64,000 bases of DNA from Poa pratensis (lineage: Eukaryota > Streptophyta > Magnoliopsida > Poales > Poaceae), in contig CAMZMU010000012.1 of the NCBI GenBank assembly GCA_947311845.1, positions 1,645,337 to 1,709,336 of the forward strand, written 5' to 3'. Both the position numbers and the translations under genes were made by a program. Positions 11,801 to 24,657 of this stretch are shown here, piece after piece; position 1 is the stretch's first letter, and each line of letters begins with the position of its first letter. Under the pieces are notes generated by a model that worked only from the letters and a program-made list of their open reading frames with translations, did not search any database and was not told the DNA's origin.

Positions 11801-11885
11801 TAAAAATCCAGTTCCCACATTGAATCTTAGAGAACCTCTTCACGCCAAAATGTCCCATCGAATGTGTCCCACATTGAATCACACA
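8846..11885 (-). mobile_element. LINE relic (minus strand) interrupted by a solo LTR
   Basis: Two blocks of one degenerate LINE. Block 10964-11885 encodes, on the minus strand, the C-terminal part of a LINE polyprotein: WQTLLKRKYIGSK and WKLGDSHF at 11616-11882, YNIVLHKSDTTAT near 11500, and AVIWSIWLYRND near 11010. Block 8846-9156 carries the distal VIYR...VHLWSS portion and the 3' UTR, which starts on the plus strand with TTTTTTCG. Reading across the solo-LTR insertion joins the two blocks in one frame apart from a stop. Several stops and shifts show that it is dead. Confidence 0.75.
9162..10958 (+). mobile_element. Solo LTR of a Copia (BARE/Angela-type) retrotransposon
   Basis: Begins TGAAGGAGATATGCCCTAG and ends CCCCTTCA, with short TGAAGG/CCTTCA inverted termini and a perfect 5-bp duplication ACTCT (9157-9161 and 10959-10963). 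The 1.8 kb length and the opening GATATGCCCTAGAGGCAA match what I know of Triticeae Copia LTRs. No primer-binding site, gag, pol or second LTR is present, so it is the product of LTR-LTR recombination. It sits inside a LINE. Confidence 0.85.
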
Positions 11886-11915
11886 TATTTTATATTTTAG
11901 TCGACCAAAAAAATA

Positions 11916-12080
11916 CTCCCTCCATATAAAAATGTAAGACTTTTTAGACTTTCCGATTTTATCTGATTCGTACGTATGTAGACTTGTTTTAGTGTGTTGA
12001 TTTACTCATTTAGAATCGAATCAATACAAAGTTAGAAAAATTAGAAAGTCTTATATTTTGATATTTTGATACAGAGGGAG
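11916..12080. mobile_element. Stowaway MITE upstream of the APC15-like gene
   Basis: Ends CTCCCTCCATA and its inverted counterpart (ACAGAGGGAG), with TA at 11914-11915 and 12081-12082. It is 165 bp and lies about 260 bp upstream of the APC15-like start codon, within the likely promoter. Confidence 0.85.
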
Positions 12081-12342
12081 TATTTTATATTTTGAAACGG
12101 ACGTAACACTACTTTTTCTTTTGAAAAGTGTGTATTCGATACCCGGTTCGGCCCAGAACGCCAGCCAGGCCCGCCTGCTAGCCCAGCAGCTCCCATCCCA
12201 CTGCATTCGAACGGAACAAACGTCCACGCCGTCACGGCCAGTCACATTTCAGTTCGAAGCCACAAGCCAGTCCTCCCGAGTCGAAGCCCTTTCTCCCGGC
12301 TCCCCCAACCCAACTAGCGGCGGCGGAAGTTGTGAAGCAGAG

Positions 12343-12732
12343 ATGCTGCAGTTCCCGGCGATGATGCGGCAGTGGCCGTCGCCGCCGATGATCCCGGCGT
12401 CCACGCTCCTCCCCGTGCCAGCCACCACCCAGGAGGACGAGCTCCTGCTCGCCATGGCCGAGTCCGACCTCGAGGACAAGGTACCGCGGCTCCTCCCCTT
12501 CCTGGCCGGCTCTATCATTTCCCCCCACTGCTCCCCGCGGCGCTAACGCCTTCATCCGCGCTCTGCCCCCTCCCCTCAGCTGAACGCGATCCGCAAGACC
12601 AACAGCAACCTGGTGATCATAGGCAAGCCCACCAACGACATCAAGGAGGAGTACGACGCGGAGGTGGAGGAGGACGACGCCGACAACGTCGATGAGTCGG
12701 ACGGCGACGACTTCGACCAGGAAACCGGCTGA
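12343..12732 (+). CDS. APC15: Anaphase-promoting complex subunit 15-like protein
   Basis: Two exons, 12343-12480 and 12580-12732, separated by a 99-bp GT/AG intron in phase 0, give a 96-residue protein. A short N-terminal segment with LFP-like hydrophobics is followed by an acidic helical part (EDELLLAMAESDLEDK). Next comes the conserved NLVIIGKP motif that aligns with NLVPIGKP of animal APC15, and then a strongly acidic tail (EEDDADNVDESDGDD). APC15/Mnd2 is a small subunit of the nuclear ubiquitin ligase APC/C that helps turn over the mitotic checkpoint complex. The start is the first ATG after a GC-rich leader and the only one in frame with the motif. The frame is intact. Confidence 0.83.
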
Positions 12733-15080
12733 GCTGACCCTGGCTCCATCGCTTGACGCGGCGTGTCCTGAGATGTTGCCCTGTCTGCGAACCAATCTGT
12801 ACGCTTGTTGCAGCCCGAGATCCCCAATTACCTCTTGTCAGTAGATCGATTTGTCCAAGCTATCCTACTTTACTGTGCTACATGGTGTTTCGATGATTCG
12901 GGGGCTTCCTTGTCGCTGGATTAGCATGCTAATGCTTTTACTTGTTTATCGAAATACCGGCTTTAATTCATCACTCTATGTGAATGCCTTACTGCCTGCT
13001 GTTTCTTTGTCAAGTTTCTTCACAATGATTCAGTTATTTGGCTATGTATGTTTGGAAGCTAGGAACATGTCATGGGTACCTTATGTTCCTTTTGTGAAAC
13101 ACCATGTCTGTAAACTGTGATGACCAATGTGTGCTAGTGTTATTTAACTAAGAGATAATATTAGAGGCGGAGATTGAATCGGACTAGCAGCCTTTGAATT
13201 ATAGATAGGGTTCATTGAGGTATCAGTTATGTCGGTTCCAAGTAGGTCATCTCTATATAAGGGGGAGCATTTATCTAGTATTGGGCAAACAATAGGTACT
13301 GGTGATAGCCCAGTGGTGGAGGCGCAGCGGCGTGTCTACATCGGCCTAGGTTCGACTCCCAGTGTCCGTGGAATTTAGCACATTGGTTAAATTTCATGGG
13401 ATCGCTTTCCAAGACCTCTCATTCTCTTTAATGAAAAGCCATAGGGCGGCTCCTCCCCAGTTTGTCTTGAACAGAAGAAGTTATTCAGTGCTTCTTAGTG
13501 TTGTCTAGTCTAGTTATCCTGCAATTGCCAAACAATCATTACATCAGCAATTAAACTACAAAATGCAAAGTTTCTTTGTTTCTGTAGGGATATCTGTGTA
13601 CAATGTACAACTAGAATCGTGTAGTTGAGAATTTAATCTACAATATTCGTTTCCAAATTGTGCTTTACTTGAAGAGAAGCTTTTACAGCAAGATCAGCAA
13701 CCGCGTGAAAGGCACAACGATTCGACGGCGGCTACTGAGCAAGCCATGCGGACCTAGAAGTGCCTGTTAGAAGTTTTAGGTGCCGTGTCAGGTGTAGAAA
13801 GCACACAGCTGCATAAATGCACAACATCGTTGAGGCTGAATAGCCCCGTGATCTCAGTCCAGCCATCATTAAGTTTAGATGTGTGATTGCGTGTACCAAC
13901 TTTATCTATCTATAGTTTCATGCCCCTGAGCCATACCATGAATTTAACCTTTCAGTTCCACTCTTACATGAACGGTAGCCTGAACGCGGTCAGGATTCCA
14001 TATATATATATATATTATATCCTTTATCTCATGAACCTGTAGGACAGTTTAATATTGATCCATTCAAATTAATTACATTCGCGCATGTGTTCATAAATAA
14101 AGAAAGTCCTGCTATGCTACCGAAAAAGCCATGTGTGTGAATTCTAAGTTTGTCCGTTGGATCTGATGCGTTGGCAAAACACGTGTCCCATCATATCTTC
14201 ACCATTGAATACTGATATTTGAATCAATTCCAACAAGAGATCAAACACGGCAATACAAACTTAGTGAGACAATGATACCATGATGTGAAGGTAGTTGTGT
14301 TACAATTAGTAAATCATGTGCAGTAACCATCTAATCAAGACTAGTTAAAAAACATAATGATTTTGGTCTTTTGAACCACAAGATCTTATATGTTAATATT
14401 TCTGTACATAATATATTAATATTTCTGTATTTCTTATATATGGTTAGTCCTTATGGATTTATTGAAACATTCCCATTTATTATGCTTTTCAACAAAAAAA
14501 AAAAAACCTGCCCTTGCAGGCTCATGGGTTGATGACTCGTTCCCTTTAATCTCATTTCTATTTTGACTTTCGAAAATTCTATATTCTTGCAACGCTGAAC
14601 ATGCATTTTAGTATTAATCATGTGGTTCTTCCATTTTGGCCACAGAAAAATGAAACAAAAAATATTCACATTTATAGTGGCCCCGAGACAGCAATATTGT
14701 CAATGTAGCATATTACAAGGATAGTAAACCAACATGTGTCTATTATGTATGGTCAATTAATCACATCTCTACAAGAAATTATGATATTCCACCTTATGCT
14801 AGAAAATAAAAGATATAGATAGTACACTGTACATTAGAGATAAAAAGATGAAGAAGCTGGGAGTCTGTACCATGATTATTTATCATAGACCATTTCTCCT
14901 AATCATGTGCTTTGTTGCCAGGAAAATGATTATTTGCTCTGACAAAACTTTTCAAGTTTTCTGCTGGAAACTTTTAGAGGGGGCTCATCTATTCGTTGTT
15001 GCATTTTTTTTTGCAAAAATAGAAAATTTAGGGACAACGGGCTGTACCTCTCAAAACAGAAATTATATTTCACAAAGTAC
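12733..15080. other. Intergenic, AT-rich, with a SINE and simple repeats
   Basis: The first part (to about 13100) should be the APC15-like 3' UTR. Apart from the SINE-like unit at 13300-13470, a short TA microsatellite near 14000 and an A-run near 14493, no gene or element was recognised. The last 100-300 bp are likely the PHT2;1 3' UTR. Confidence 0.4.
13300..13470 (+). mobile_element. tRNA-derived SINE
   Basis: The head has a Pol III A-box-like TAGCCCAGTGGTGGAGGCGC and, about 40 bp on, the B-box GGTTCGACTCC. The body ends in a stretch similar to other grass SINE tails (GAAAAGCCATAGGGCGGCTCC). It does not fold as a complete tRNA. No target duplication was found. Confidence 0.6.
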
Positions 15081-17742
15081 TCACATAAAGTATTTCAGAA
15101 TCTTGGTCAAGATCAATGTGTAGATGACTGATAGCAAAGCACCAACTGGAATTGTGATCAACCATGAGACCACAATTTCACGCACTGTCTCTGCTCTGAC
15201 TCTGTTGAGCCCTCTTGCAAATCCCACACCCATCACTGCGCCAACAAGTGTATGTGTAGCAGATATTGGCAACCCAAGCTTAGATGCAAACAAGACCACA
15301 GAAGCCGCCGCAAACTCCGCTGCAAACCCTCTCGTGGGTGTTAATTCAGTGATTTTCTTGCCAATTGTTGCTATCACTCTATAACCCCACATTGTAAGCC
15401 CTGCGACAATTCCAAAACCACCCCAAGCTAGGACTTCAGTCGGTATGACTATCTCAGCGCTGCTTGCTACGCCCTGAAGAAGGGACAAAGCTCCGGCCAG
15501 AGGCCCTATGGCATTGGCGACATCATTGCCTCCATGAGCGAATGACATGAAGCATGCTGACAGGACCTGCATATAGCCAAATACGCCGTAGACAATCTGC
15601 AGTTGAGCTCCTCTAGGGCCAGCAACGTCAAATCCAGCTTGCTGAACATCTGTATTGTCAGCAGATGCTATCTTTTCCGCTTCAGAAGACAGTAGGTCAC
15701 CAAGCTGTTTTTTTATTGCCCTGCTAACAAAGATGGCTCCTATTGCCCCGCAAGCTAATGCTTGCAGCACGGCGATGGAAAGTATCTTGCTGAGAGGGAA
15801 AGCAGCAAACGAGATTGCAGTGACACCCGTAAAAACTGCGATTGGTGCAGACGCAGCTGCAGCCTGGCCTGGATTTGGTGCGCTGTATACGAACTGAAGT
15901 GAAACATGGTTAGTAGAAATTCACCTTTCTGCCTTTTATGGTATAGTGTTCGTGTCTTATTTATGACATATTAGTTTCTGTGCTATCTGCCCAATAAGAT
16001 GTCTGACTACATAGTTTGCAAATATATCTTGTTTTCTTATTGATCATGTTGCAAGTAAAGTTAGTATAGTACTCACCCTGCGTATGCACTTGTAAACAAG
16101 AAATGAGACTGCAGCTCCCATCAATGGAGAAATAACCCAGGATGAAGATACTCTAGCCAAGGAGCTCCAGAAAACTGCATTGACTCCTCCATATACCAGT
16201 CCAAAACCAACCATGGCCCCAACAATACAATGTGTAGTTGACACAGGCCAGCCATAAGAGGAAGCAACCTAAGAAATAAGAACCGGCAATTCAAGCAGAT
16301 GCTTATGAATGTTAATATGCTATATTTTCAAGCCAGTAAAACCAAGTGCACTATGGTGGATGCATTAGATTTGGTGATGATGAAAGATATTTTTGGCGGT
16401 TTGCTAATTGCATTGAATTTTCATTCAATTGTATCAATATCATAAATTCGTTGCATAAATAGATGAAACATATCAACGAATATAATGCAATCAATGATCC
16501 ACCAAGATTGTCTTACTCCAGCATCATATTCTGTACTTTCCCTAGTTGAAATAGTTATTCAAAGTTTAGGTATGAACCTCTGTTAATTGGAAGTGAGGTG
16601 TACATGAAGTTTTTATAATAATCCTGAATTTGCCTACAACTTGATTCCAAAAATCAAACTGTAGATCTAAGATTTTCATATCAACCAGAGTAAAACCACG
16701 AATTATTCAGTTAAATATTGAATATGTTATGTTGTTTTCCCTTTGCTGAGTTGTTACTTCATTTAGGCTAAAAGGTTCTCACGTATTGTAGTAGGTTATA
16801 GCATTTGCGTGCTATAACTTGCAAGTTCTCCATCAAGTAGCATCTACAAGTGCATAGGTTTTCCGTGTTAGATAGATGGAGCTATTCTAGTGTCACAAAT
16901 ATGCCACTGAAGATGCCTTACATCTTCCTTTTTGTAGACTGAAACTAGGGGAAGCTTCAGTAATTCTGTGCTGCTAATGGAACTGTATCATCTGATTGGC
17001 ATGGCATAACAAATTAAAAGGGTTATCAGTGATGGAATGTTACCTGCAACCATGTACCAGCAGCAGCGAGGGAGGAGAGCAATCCAGCGAAGAGCAGAGA
17101 ATCATTTCCTTGGAAGACAGATGTGACTAGGATGCCCTTCTGCATGGTGCTGGTGACATGAGTACCCATAAGGAATGCACCAGAGAACTCTAGCACAGCT
17201 GCAGTCAGCACTGCCTGCCGGATTGTCAAAGCTCCAGATCCTACTGACGTCCCCATGGCATTTGCCACATCATTCGCTCCGATGTTCCATGCCATGTAGA
17301 ATCCTGACAACAGGGTCAGGTATGCCAACACCTTCATTTTGGTCGTCCCATGAAAGATCAGTGAGCGCATCGCCAGTGGCACGGTGAGGGCTGCAAATGC
17401 AATCACCACGGATATCGAAATCGCCATGCGTGGTGAAATATGGAATGCCTCTTCCATCCCTGACAACTCGGATCCCCCGTTCTGCTCTTCCGAGGCATCT
17501 GATTTTGCACTGGAGCCATCGTCAGCATTTGCAAAGGAGGATAGTGTGGCGCGCGGAAGCCCCAGGCGCGAGCTCACTGTCTTGGCAGGTGAGACTTTAA
17601 CCAGAGGGAAGCACCTCGGACAGTGAATGCTAGGTGGCAGCTGAGCGGCAGGGCGATGGAGCAGGAGAGCGGCAGCCGTAGCTCGCCCCCCTGCTCCAGC
17701 ATGTACTCGGGCAGTGGAAAAGAAAGGAGAAGATTGAGACAT
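15081..17742 (-). CDS. PHT2-1: Chloroplast low-affinity phosphate transporter, PHT2;1 type
   Basis: Three exons: 17742-17044, 16268-16077 and 15893-15081 (stop TGA at 15083-15081), 567 residues from the ATG at 17742. An upstream in-frame ATG at 17883 would add 47 residues; I prefer 17742 because MSQSSPFFSTARVHAGAGG looks like a Ser/Ala-rich plastid transit peptide. The protein is a PiT/PHO4-family carrier with two repeats, each holding a signature: GANDVANAMGTSVGSGAL in exon 1 and GGNDVANAIGPLAGALS in exon 3. About twelve membrane spans fall around a hydrophilic loop (KKQLGDLLSSEAEKIAS). Plant members are H+-coupled phosphate carriers of the inner plastid envelope. All splice sites are GT/AG and the frame is intact. 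Introns are 183 and 775 bp. Confidence 0.95.
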
Positions 17743-17883
17743 GGAGTGGCAGAAGGAAAAACCAGGGGGAGGGGGACGAGTACAGAAGCACCAAGAAGAA
17801 AGAAATGAGACGATTAATGGGGAGGAGAAAGGAAGGAGAAGCGGTGGCCATAGGAGTTTGTGGGAAGAAGTGAGCATCGTCAT

Positions 17884-18318
17884 GTGGATGGAAGGAAGAG
17901 CTTGCTTTCTGTGGTGGCCCAGCTCAGGCTGAGACGAACGAGTGGCGGGAAGGAATGAGTGGTGCAAGGGGATATCGGCGAGATTCCTGCCTAATCCATA
18001 ATCTGAGGTTCCAGCCGACTGACTGTTTTCGGTTGCATGGATGGATCGTCTGGACCTCCCTTCCCTCCAGCCTGTTTGTTCTGAAGATCTGAATTCATGT
18101 CTCTTCCTGTTGTTATGATTCTTCACTGTGGCGCCTAGCTTGGCAATCGCATCTTCTCAGGGTTGTTGGATTTTGAGATGTCCAGAAGATATTTCTTCTG
18201 TTCCTATGTGGTTTCCTGCCTGGTGCTAGATTTGGGTAAATTGCGCGAGTGTCATGTCAGGACGTCAGGTATTTTTACTGCTCTTACTATACCTGTTTTG
18301 GTAAACCAGCTTCAGAAA
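17884..18318. other. PHT2;1 upstream region
   Basis: Likely promoter and 5' UTR of the minus-strand phosphate transporter. No certain core promoter element was identified. Confidence 0.35.
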
Positions 18319-18760
18319 TCTATACTTCTTATAAAGCAAAACCCACTAAATTCATTAATTATTTTTCTATCTCACCATGCAAGCTATCCACATCATCTAT
18401 TATCTAAACCAATCAATTGTCCATGTCATCTCCACTAATTAATCACACATCATCTATTCCTTAAGCCACATCATCCACTATTTAAGCCATTATTTATCCA
18501 TGTCATCCCACATATATTAATGATTTTCTATCCATCCATGAAAACAATTCGCATTATAAATTCTTTTATCCATACAATTACCTCATCAATTTAGTTGTTA
18601 AATATACAAATATTCTACATTGATTAAATTTAGATTCTCGATTGTTGTGCCCAAGAATTCTGAATATTCCGAAAAAAATTCCCGTTGCATGTGTCATGTC
18701 CTTTCATTTATATTATAATTTTTATAAAAAGTCCTTTCATTTATATTATAATTTTTCTAG
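18319..18760 (+). mobile_element. Small non-autonomous Helitron, copy 1
   Basis: Starts TCTATACTTCTTATAA after an A and ends CTAG before a T, without target duplication, as Helitrons do. The interior shares long segments with the element at 22683-23183 (GTTAAATATACAAA, GATTAAATTTAGATTCTCGA), so the two belong to one family. The 3' part CCCGTTGCATG is a decayed version of the family's terminal GC-rich hairpin. Confidence 0.7.
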
Positions 18761-19079
18761 TATTTACTGATGACAATGCACAAGAGTGCTTTTTGTAAAT
18801 CGCGGCTGCTAGCCAAGGAGCCAAGGACCACAGCGGGAAAACTAACCACTTGTACTACAGCCGGCCGCGGATAGGTATCAGGGCGTCCTTGTCCTTTGAG
18901 GCTCGGATCAGATCATTAAAGATGGGAGAGTTGAGCTTGTCTTGTCCTGTGCTTTCTGTGTTTCGCCTTCCTTTTATCTCTTCTGAAGTAATAATTGCAG
19001 AGCCTTGAGTTTTGGACAGGATAGCTTGCTTCCATTTTCTCTCGCTCGCTCGTTCAGACATCATCACTACTATTACCTA
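18761..19079. other. Intergenic spacer
   Basis: No gene or repeat was recognised between two Helitrons. Confidence 0.4.
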
Positions 19080-20610
19080 ACTACTATATATAAAGGGCGC
19101 AAAGAATGCAGCTCTCTCCGCAGCCGAGACTGTAGACAACTGTAGCATCTACAGTTATGAACAGTGCCTCGATCTGGACCATGCAATCACAATCCAACGG
19201 CCACAATACCATCTCCGCGACGCTTTTGCACAAACGCCCCTCACACATCCAGCGTTTGCTCCGCAGTCCACAGCTTTACGAGAGAATGGACCTAACTGAA
19301 AATTTCGGAAAACTCAGGGGCTTCGACGCGAAAACGACGCACAACTCGCCCCCTCTGCTCCTCCCTCCCGCGCGGCCGGCGATCGCCGACGCCGCGCCCC
19401 GCCGCTCCGCTGCTTGCCGATCAAATCGAGGCATACGGGAAGCTCTGCCGCCGCGTCCTCTCCGTCTCCGACGAGCAACGCGTGCTGGGACGGCCGCCGC
19501 GCGTCGGAATCGTCCGCGCCGTGCGCCTGCTCCTCCGCCGCGTTCAGATACCGGCCGCGTCGCTCCGGTGACCCAGACGTTGCGGCGCCGCCACGTCCAG
19601 CCGCGTCCACCGCGCCCAGCCCCGCGTCTTACCTCCCACGGATGCGGCGCCGGCGTGCTCGCCGCTGCCGCACGGCCGCCGTGCCCACTGCTGATGTCAG
19701 CCTGACGTCGCGGTGGGCCCACCCTGTCAGCTCTCTTTTTTTTTCCCAAAAAACCAGAGAATGCAAACTTCTCTATAAATACTCGGAAAAAAAATACCGA
19801 AATACTCAGAAAGAAAAACCTAAACTTATGACAACAAACCAAACATGCTCGAATATTTCGAATCAGGCAACATTTGGACAAATTTATGGGAAAATCCAAC
19901 CATATTCCACCATTTAAATTCAGCTTCCAAATTTGAGCATTTTAGAATTTTAAAACTCTTTCAAATCTGACCATTTTATGAACGCAAAAAAAATCAAATC
20001 TAAATACCTTCCCAAATTGAACAAAATTCAAATCAGAACATTTCTACAACGTAAACTTTTCTTGAATTCCAATAATCTTCAAACTCAAAAATACCAACTT
20101 GAACAAAATTTACAAATTGAACAAAATTTCAAATCAGAACATTTCTACAACGTAAACTTTTCTTGAATTCCAATAATCTTCAAACTCAAAAATACCAACT
20201 TGAACAAAATTTCAAATCATAACATTTCTACAACGTAAACTTTTCTTGAATTCCAATAATTTTCAAACTCAAAAATACGTGCTAACTACTTACAACAAGA
20301 TACAAACATTTTTGTGACATTTTAACCTGGCACATATTTGAAAACGTCCTAAGTACATTCCTACAATTAAATGGAGTTCAATTTAAAAATACTAACATAC
20401 TGAATTTCCACTGATTATGTAGCTTTATTAAATATGGCACAATACAAACATAATCCTACATATTTTTGAACATTTAAAATTGCAGAAATTTTGGAGAAAA
20501 TCCAACCGTCAAATTTCGACGCATTTTAACACTCCGAATCGAAATACAAGAGCACCTTTTACTTAAATTTAGCATCAAGGGCGCGGCGTGCGCCGCGCCG
20601 ATTCAACTAG
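19080..20610 (+). mobile_element. Non-autonomous Helitron with GC-rich captured segment
   Basis: The left end CTACTATATATAAAGGGCGC resembles the common grass Helitron start TCTACTATATATAAAG with a base change at the first T. The right end has a perfect 8-bp-stem hairpin (20580-20599, GGCGCGGC/GCCGCGCC, loop GTGC), then seven bases and CTAG, inserted between A and T. The 5' third (about 19320-19720) is GC-rich and contains a plus-strand frame with QIEAYGKLCRRVLSVSDEQ that looks like a captured gene fragment of unknown origin. The rest is AT-rich and includes three direct repeats at 20017-20278. No Rep/helicase is present. Confidence 0.7.
20017..20278 (+). repeat. Three direct repeats inside the Helitron
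   Basis: Three nearly identical copies of a unit containing ACATTTCTACAACG and ending AAATACCAACTTG. The ACATTTCTACAACG marks start at 20038, 20139 and 20222 (spacings 101 and 83 bp). Confidence 0.85.
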
Positions 20611-20812
20611 TATCCTGCAAGCCTGTGCGCTATGAGCAAATTACTTCTTTTAAAGATTAGTTCAGTATACCAGGCTTTTAATCTACTGTTTCCGAGCTAA
20701 TAACTCATAGCTTATTTTTGATTGTCAGAAACTGGAACACTCTTATTTTTCAATAACTGAATTTTGCCTCGTGAAGACTAGAGTGGTGAAGCCTAGAATG
20801 GCAAACAGACCA
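20611..20812. other. Intergenic spacer between Helitron and MULE
   Basis: No gene or repeat was recognised. Confidence 0.4.
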
Positions 20813-20821
20813 TAACCGTTC

Positions 20822-22385
<1,564 letters not shown>

Positions 22386-22394
22386 TAACCGTTC

Positions 22395-22682
22395 AGACCA
22401 CATGTGTGAGATGGCATATACGGAGTACTTTGCGTATGTTAGACCTAAGGCCCAGATGTGCAGAGGTCCAAGAAGCCTCGTCTTGGGCTATCTGCCTACA
22501 ATTATTTGGGCCGGCACACACTCTTGGAATTATTGGTTGATCCAGTTTGTTCTCACAGTCTTCACCTACTCCAGCCCAGAATGGGGTGGCAAGTTTAGTA
22601 GTGGCTAAATCCAGCAACCAGGTTCGAATCCCATCAGGGGTGAATTTCTTGAATTCTCATAAAGGAGTAATCAATCTATCTA
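22395..22682. other. Spacer with SINE-like B-box remnant
   Basis: Contains GGTTCGAATCCC at 22621-22632, a Pol III B-box from a tRNA-derived SINE or tRNA relic, followed by a short TCTA microsatellite at 22676-22686. No complete tRNA could be folded. Confidence 0.45.
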
Positions 22683-23183
22683 TCTATGCCTCTTATAAGA
22701 CAAAACCCCACTAATATGCATTAAATTAGTCTATCTCTACATGCAAGGTGTACACATCATCCACTATTTAAGCCATTTATTTGTCCATGTCATCCCACAT
22801 TTAGTGTCCACATCATCCACTATTTCAACCATTCATTTATCCATGTCATCCCACATTTATTAATAAAAATCTATTCATATTATTAATTCTTTTAGCCATA
22901 CAATTTCCATATAATCAATTTTTAGCGGTTAAATATACAAACATTTTACGGTGATTAAATTTAGATTCTCGACTATTGTGTCAAATCAAATCCTCTCGTA
23001 TTCCCCAAAAAAATCCATTTCATGTTTCAAGTATCCTTTCTTTACAAAAATTTTAAAAAAAATCCTCGCCGCAATATGCGGGAATTTGCATATTTTTATC
23101 GATAACTTCAAATTTAAAGCGTTGTATTATATTCTTAAGGATAATAGGAGATACCCGCTGCAACGCGTGGGGTATGGTTCTAG
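22683..23183 (+). mobile_element. Small non-autonomous Helitron, copy 2
   Basis: Begins TCTATGCCTCTTATAAG after A and ends GGTTCTAG before T, with the GC-rich hairpin-forming CCCGCTGCAACGCGTGGG just before the end. It has long shared segments with the element at 18319-18760 and no coding capacity. Confidence 0.78.
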
Positions 23184-24376
23184 TTCCTATATAAAAGTAA
23201 GCCACCAAGGACTAGTCCTGATTGGTCTCGGTTTTTTCACCTACTCCAGCCAGTCCCAAAAAACACATCTCTCGCAGATCTCTTAAAACATCATAACACA
23301 TCATAACGTAAAATCTCTCCCGGGAAGTGTCTTCAAAAACAGTCACCATAAAAACTGGCTCTCCATATACCCTAGCCCCCCATATACCGTGGGACCCATA
23401 ATATTATTTATTTTTCTTTTTTCCTCCTCCATCTTCCTCACAATTCTCATACACGACACTAGCGCATCCTGCCTCCACGCCAAGCCACCTCGCCCAAGCT
23501 CTGGCTAGAACGAGCTCTACCCCCGATTGGCCTCCACCTCTAGCCACTCGTTCCCCGCCTTTGGTTGCGCGTGCAACCAGTAACCAGACCTCGTACGGCA
23601 CCAGCCGCTCCGCACCGATGCCTCCAATCCCTCCTCCAGCTCCAGTCCTTCATCGAACTCGACGTTTACTGGTCCAGTCCTCAAACCGGTTCCTCACATG
23701 CACGTTGGTTAAAACTTCCCTCCCGCCAACCGTTTTCTGGTTTATGGGGAGCTGTTAAATTTTCCACAAATACTGGCAATTAGAGGTTATCGCGGGTCGA
23801 TTTAGAGGGAGCTGTAATCTTTTTAGGTTTATAGTTTTACAGGATTTGATGTGGATTTTTTCCCGTCCAAAACGTAACAGAGCGGTTATTTTATGATTTT
23901 ACCACTTTTAAGGATCTGCTAGAGATGCTCTTAGAGGTGTACATGCCGCGTGTACAGCATAGGGAGCTGATCAAAACAAATTTGCACTATTTACACATTT
24001 GCCGATTTGGTTTGGCACGATAATTCTCTGGTTAGCCAAATGCAACATTTGTGAAGGTAATTCAAAAACAAGTGAAGTACATTGCAAGTATGGAGCTGCC
24101 AATAATTTTGGGTTGTCCTGGCATACACTGTAGTTGAAGCTAAAATTTCTTATGGATGTACAAAACCGCTCTTTCAGTTGCTTAGAGGTTTTTTTTTTAC
24201 AGCCTGTACGTGTTCTTCCAATGGTATTTTCATTTTCAGCTTTCAAGAACCTGCACGTCATTTTCCCACGGTACGTCCCGTCCGTGTATCACCAAAACGC
24301 ATCGTCTCGAACCCGCTGCGGAAATCATCAGCAGGCCAAGTCAAGCCAACTGTACAGTACAACTGGCGCAGGCACC
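23184..24376. other. Intergenic region upstream of the amine oxidase
   Basis: Moderately GC-rich 23440-23700 and AT-rich beyond. Phrases like TTTATGGGGAGCTGTTAAATTT suggest relics of a DNA element, but no ends or target duplication were found. No gene was recognised. Confidence 0.35.
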
Positions 24377-24384
24377 TTTATAAA
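24377..24384 (+). promoter_or_regulatory. Putative TATA box of the copper amine oxidase gene
   Basis: TTTATAAA lies 274 bp upstream of the start codon and is followed by a C-rich leader. Position and sequence fit a core promoter; there is no other support. Confidence 0.5.
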
Positions 24385-24657
24385 CGAGTCCCCACCTCCG
24401 CACTCACCGGCGGCATCCCAAAAAAGCGAAGCACAGCGTCAGCAGCGAAATCAAACACCCACCCAAAAACCCCCAAACCCCCGTCCGTCCCTCCTCCGCC
24501 GTTTGTCGTCTCGCGGCCGGGACACCAGCCCCATTCCGCGGCGCAGAAGCAGAGGAACGGGGAGAAGGCCGCGGAGCCAACGCTGCATACCCGATCGTCG
24601 CCACCGGAGGCGGAGAGTAGGACGAGGCGGGCGGCGTACGGGCACGGTCAGGTCGCC

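Noticed and set aside
12232..12795. 187-codon minus-strand frame over the APC15-like gene
   Set aside because: GC-rich shadow of the two plus-strand exons; no motif, and it ignores the intron.
17026..18126. Longer PHT2;1 N-terminus from an ATG at 18126
   Set aside because: The extra residues are polar and lack conservation features; a transit peptide fits the ATG at 17742 or 17883.
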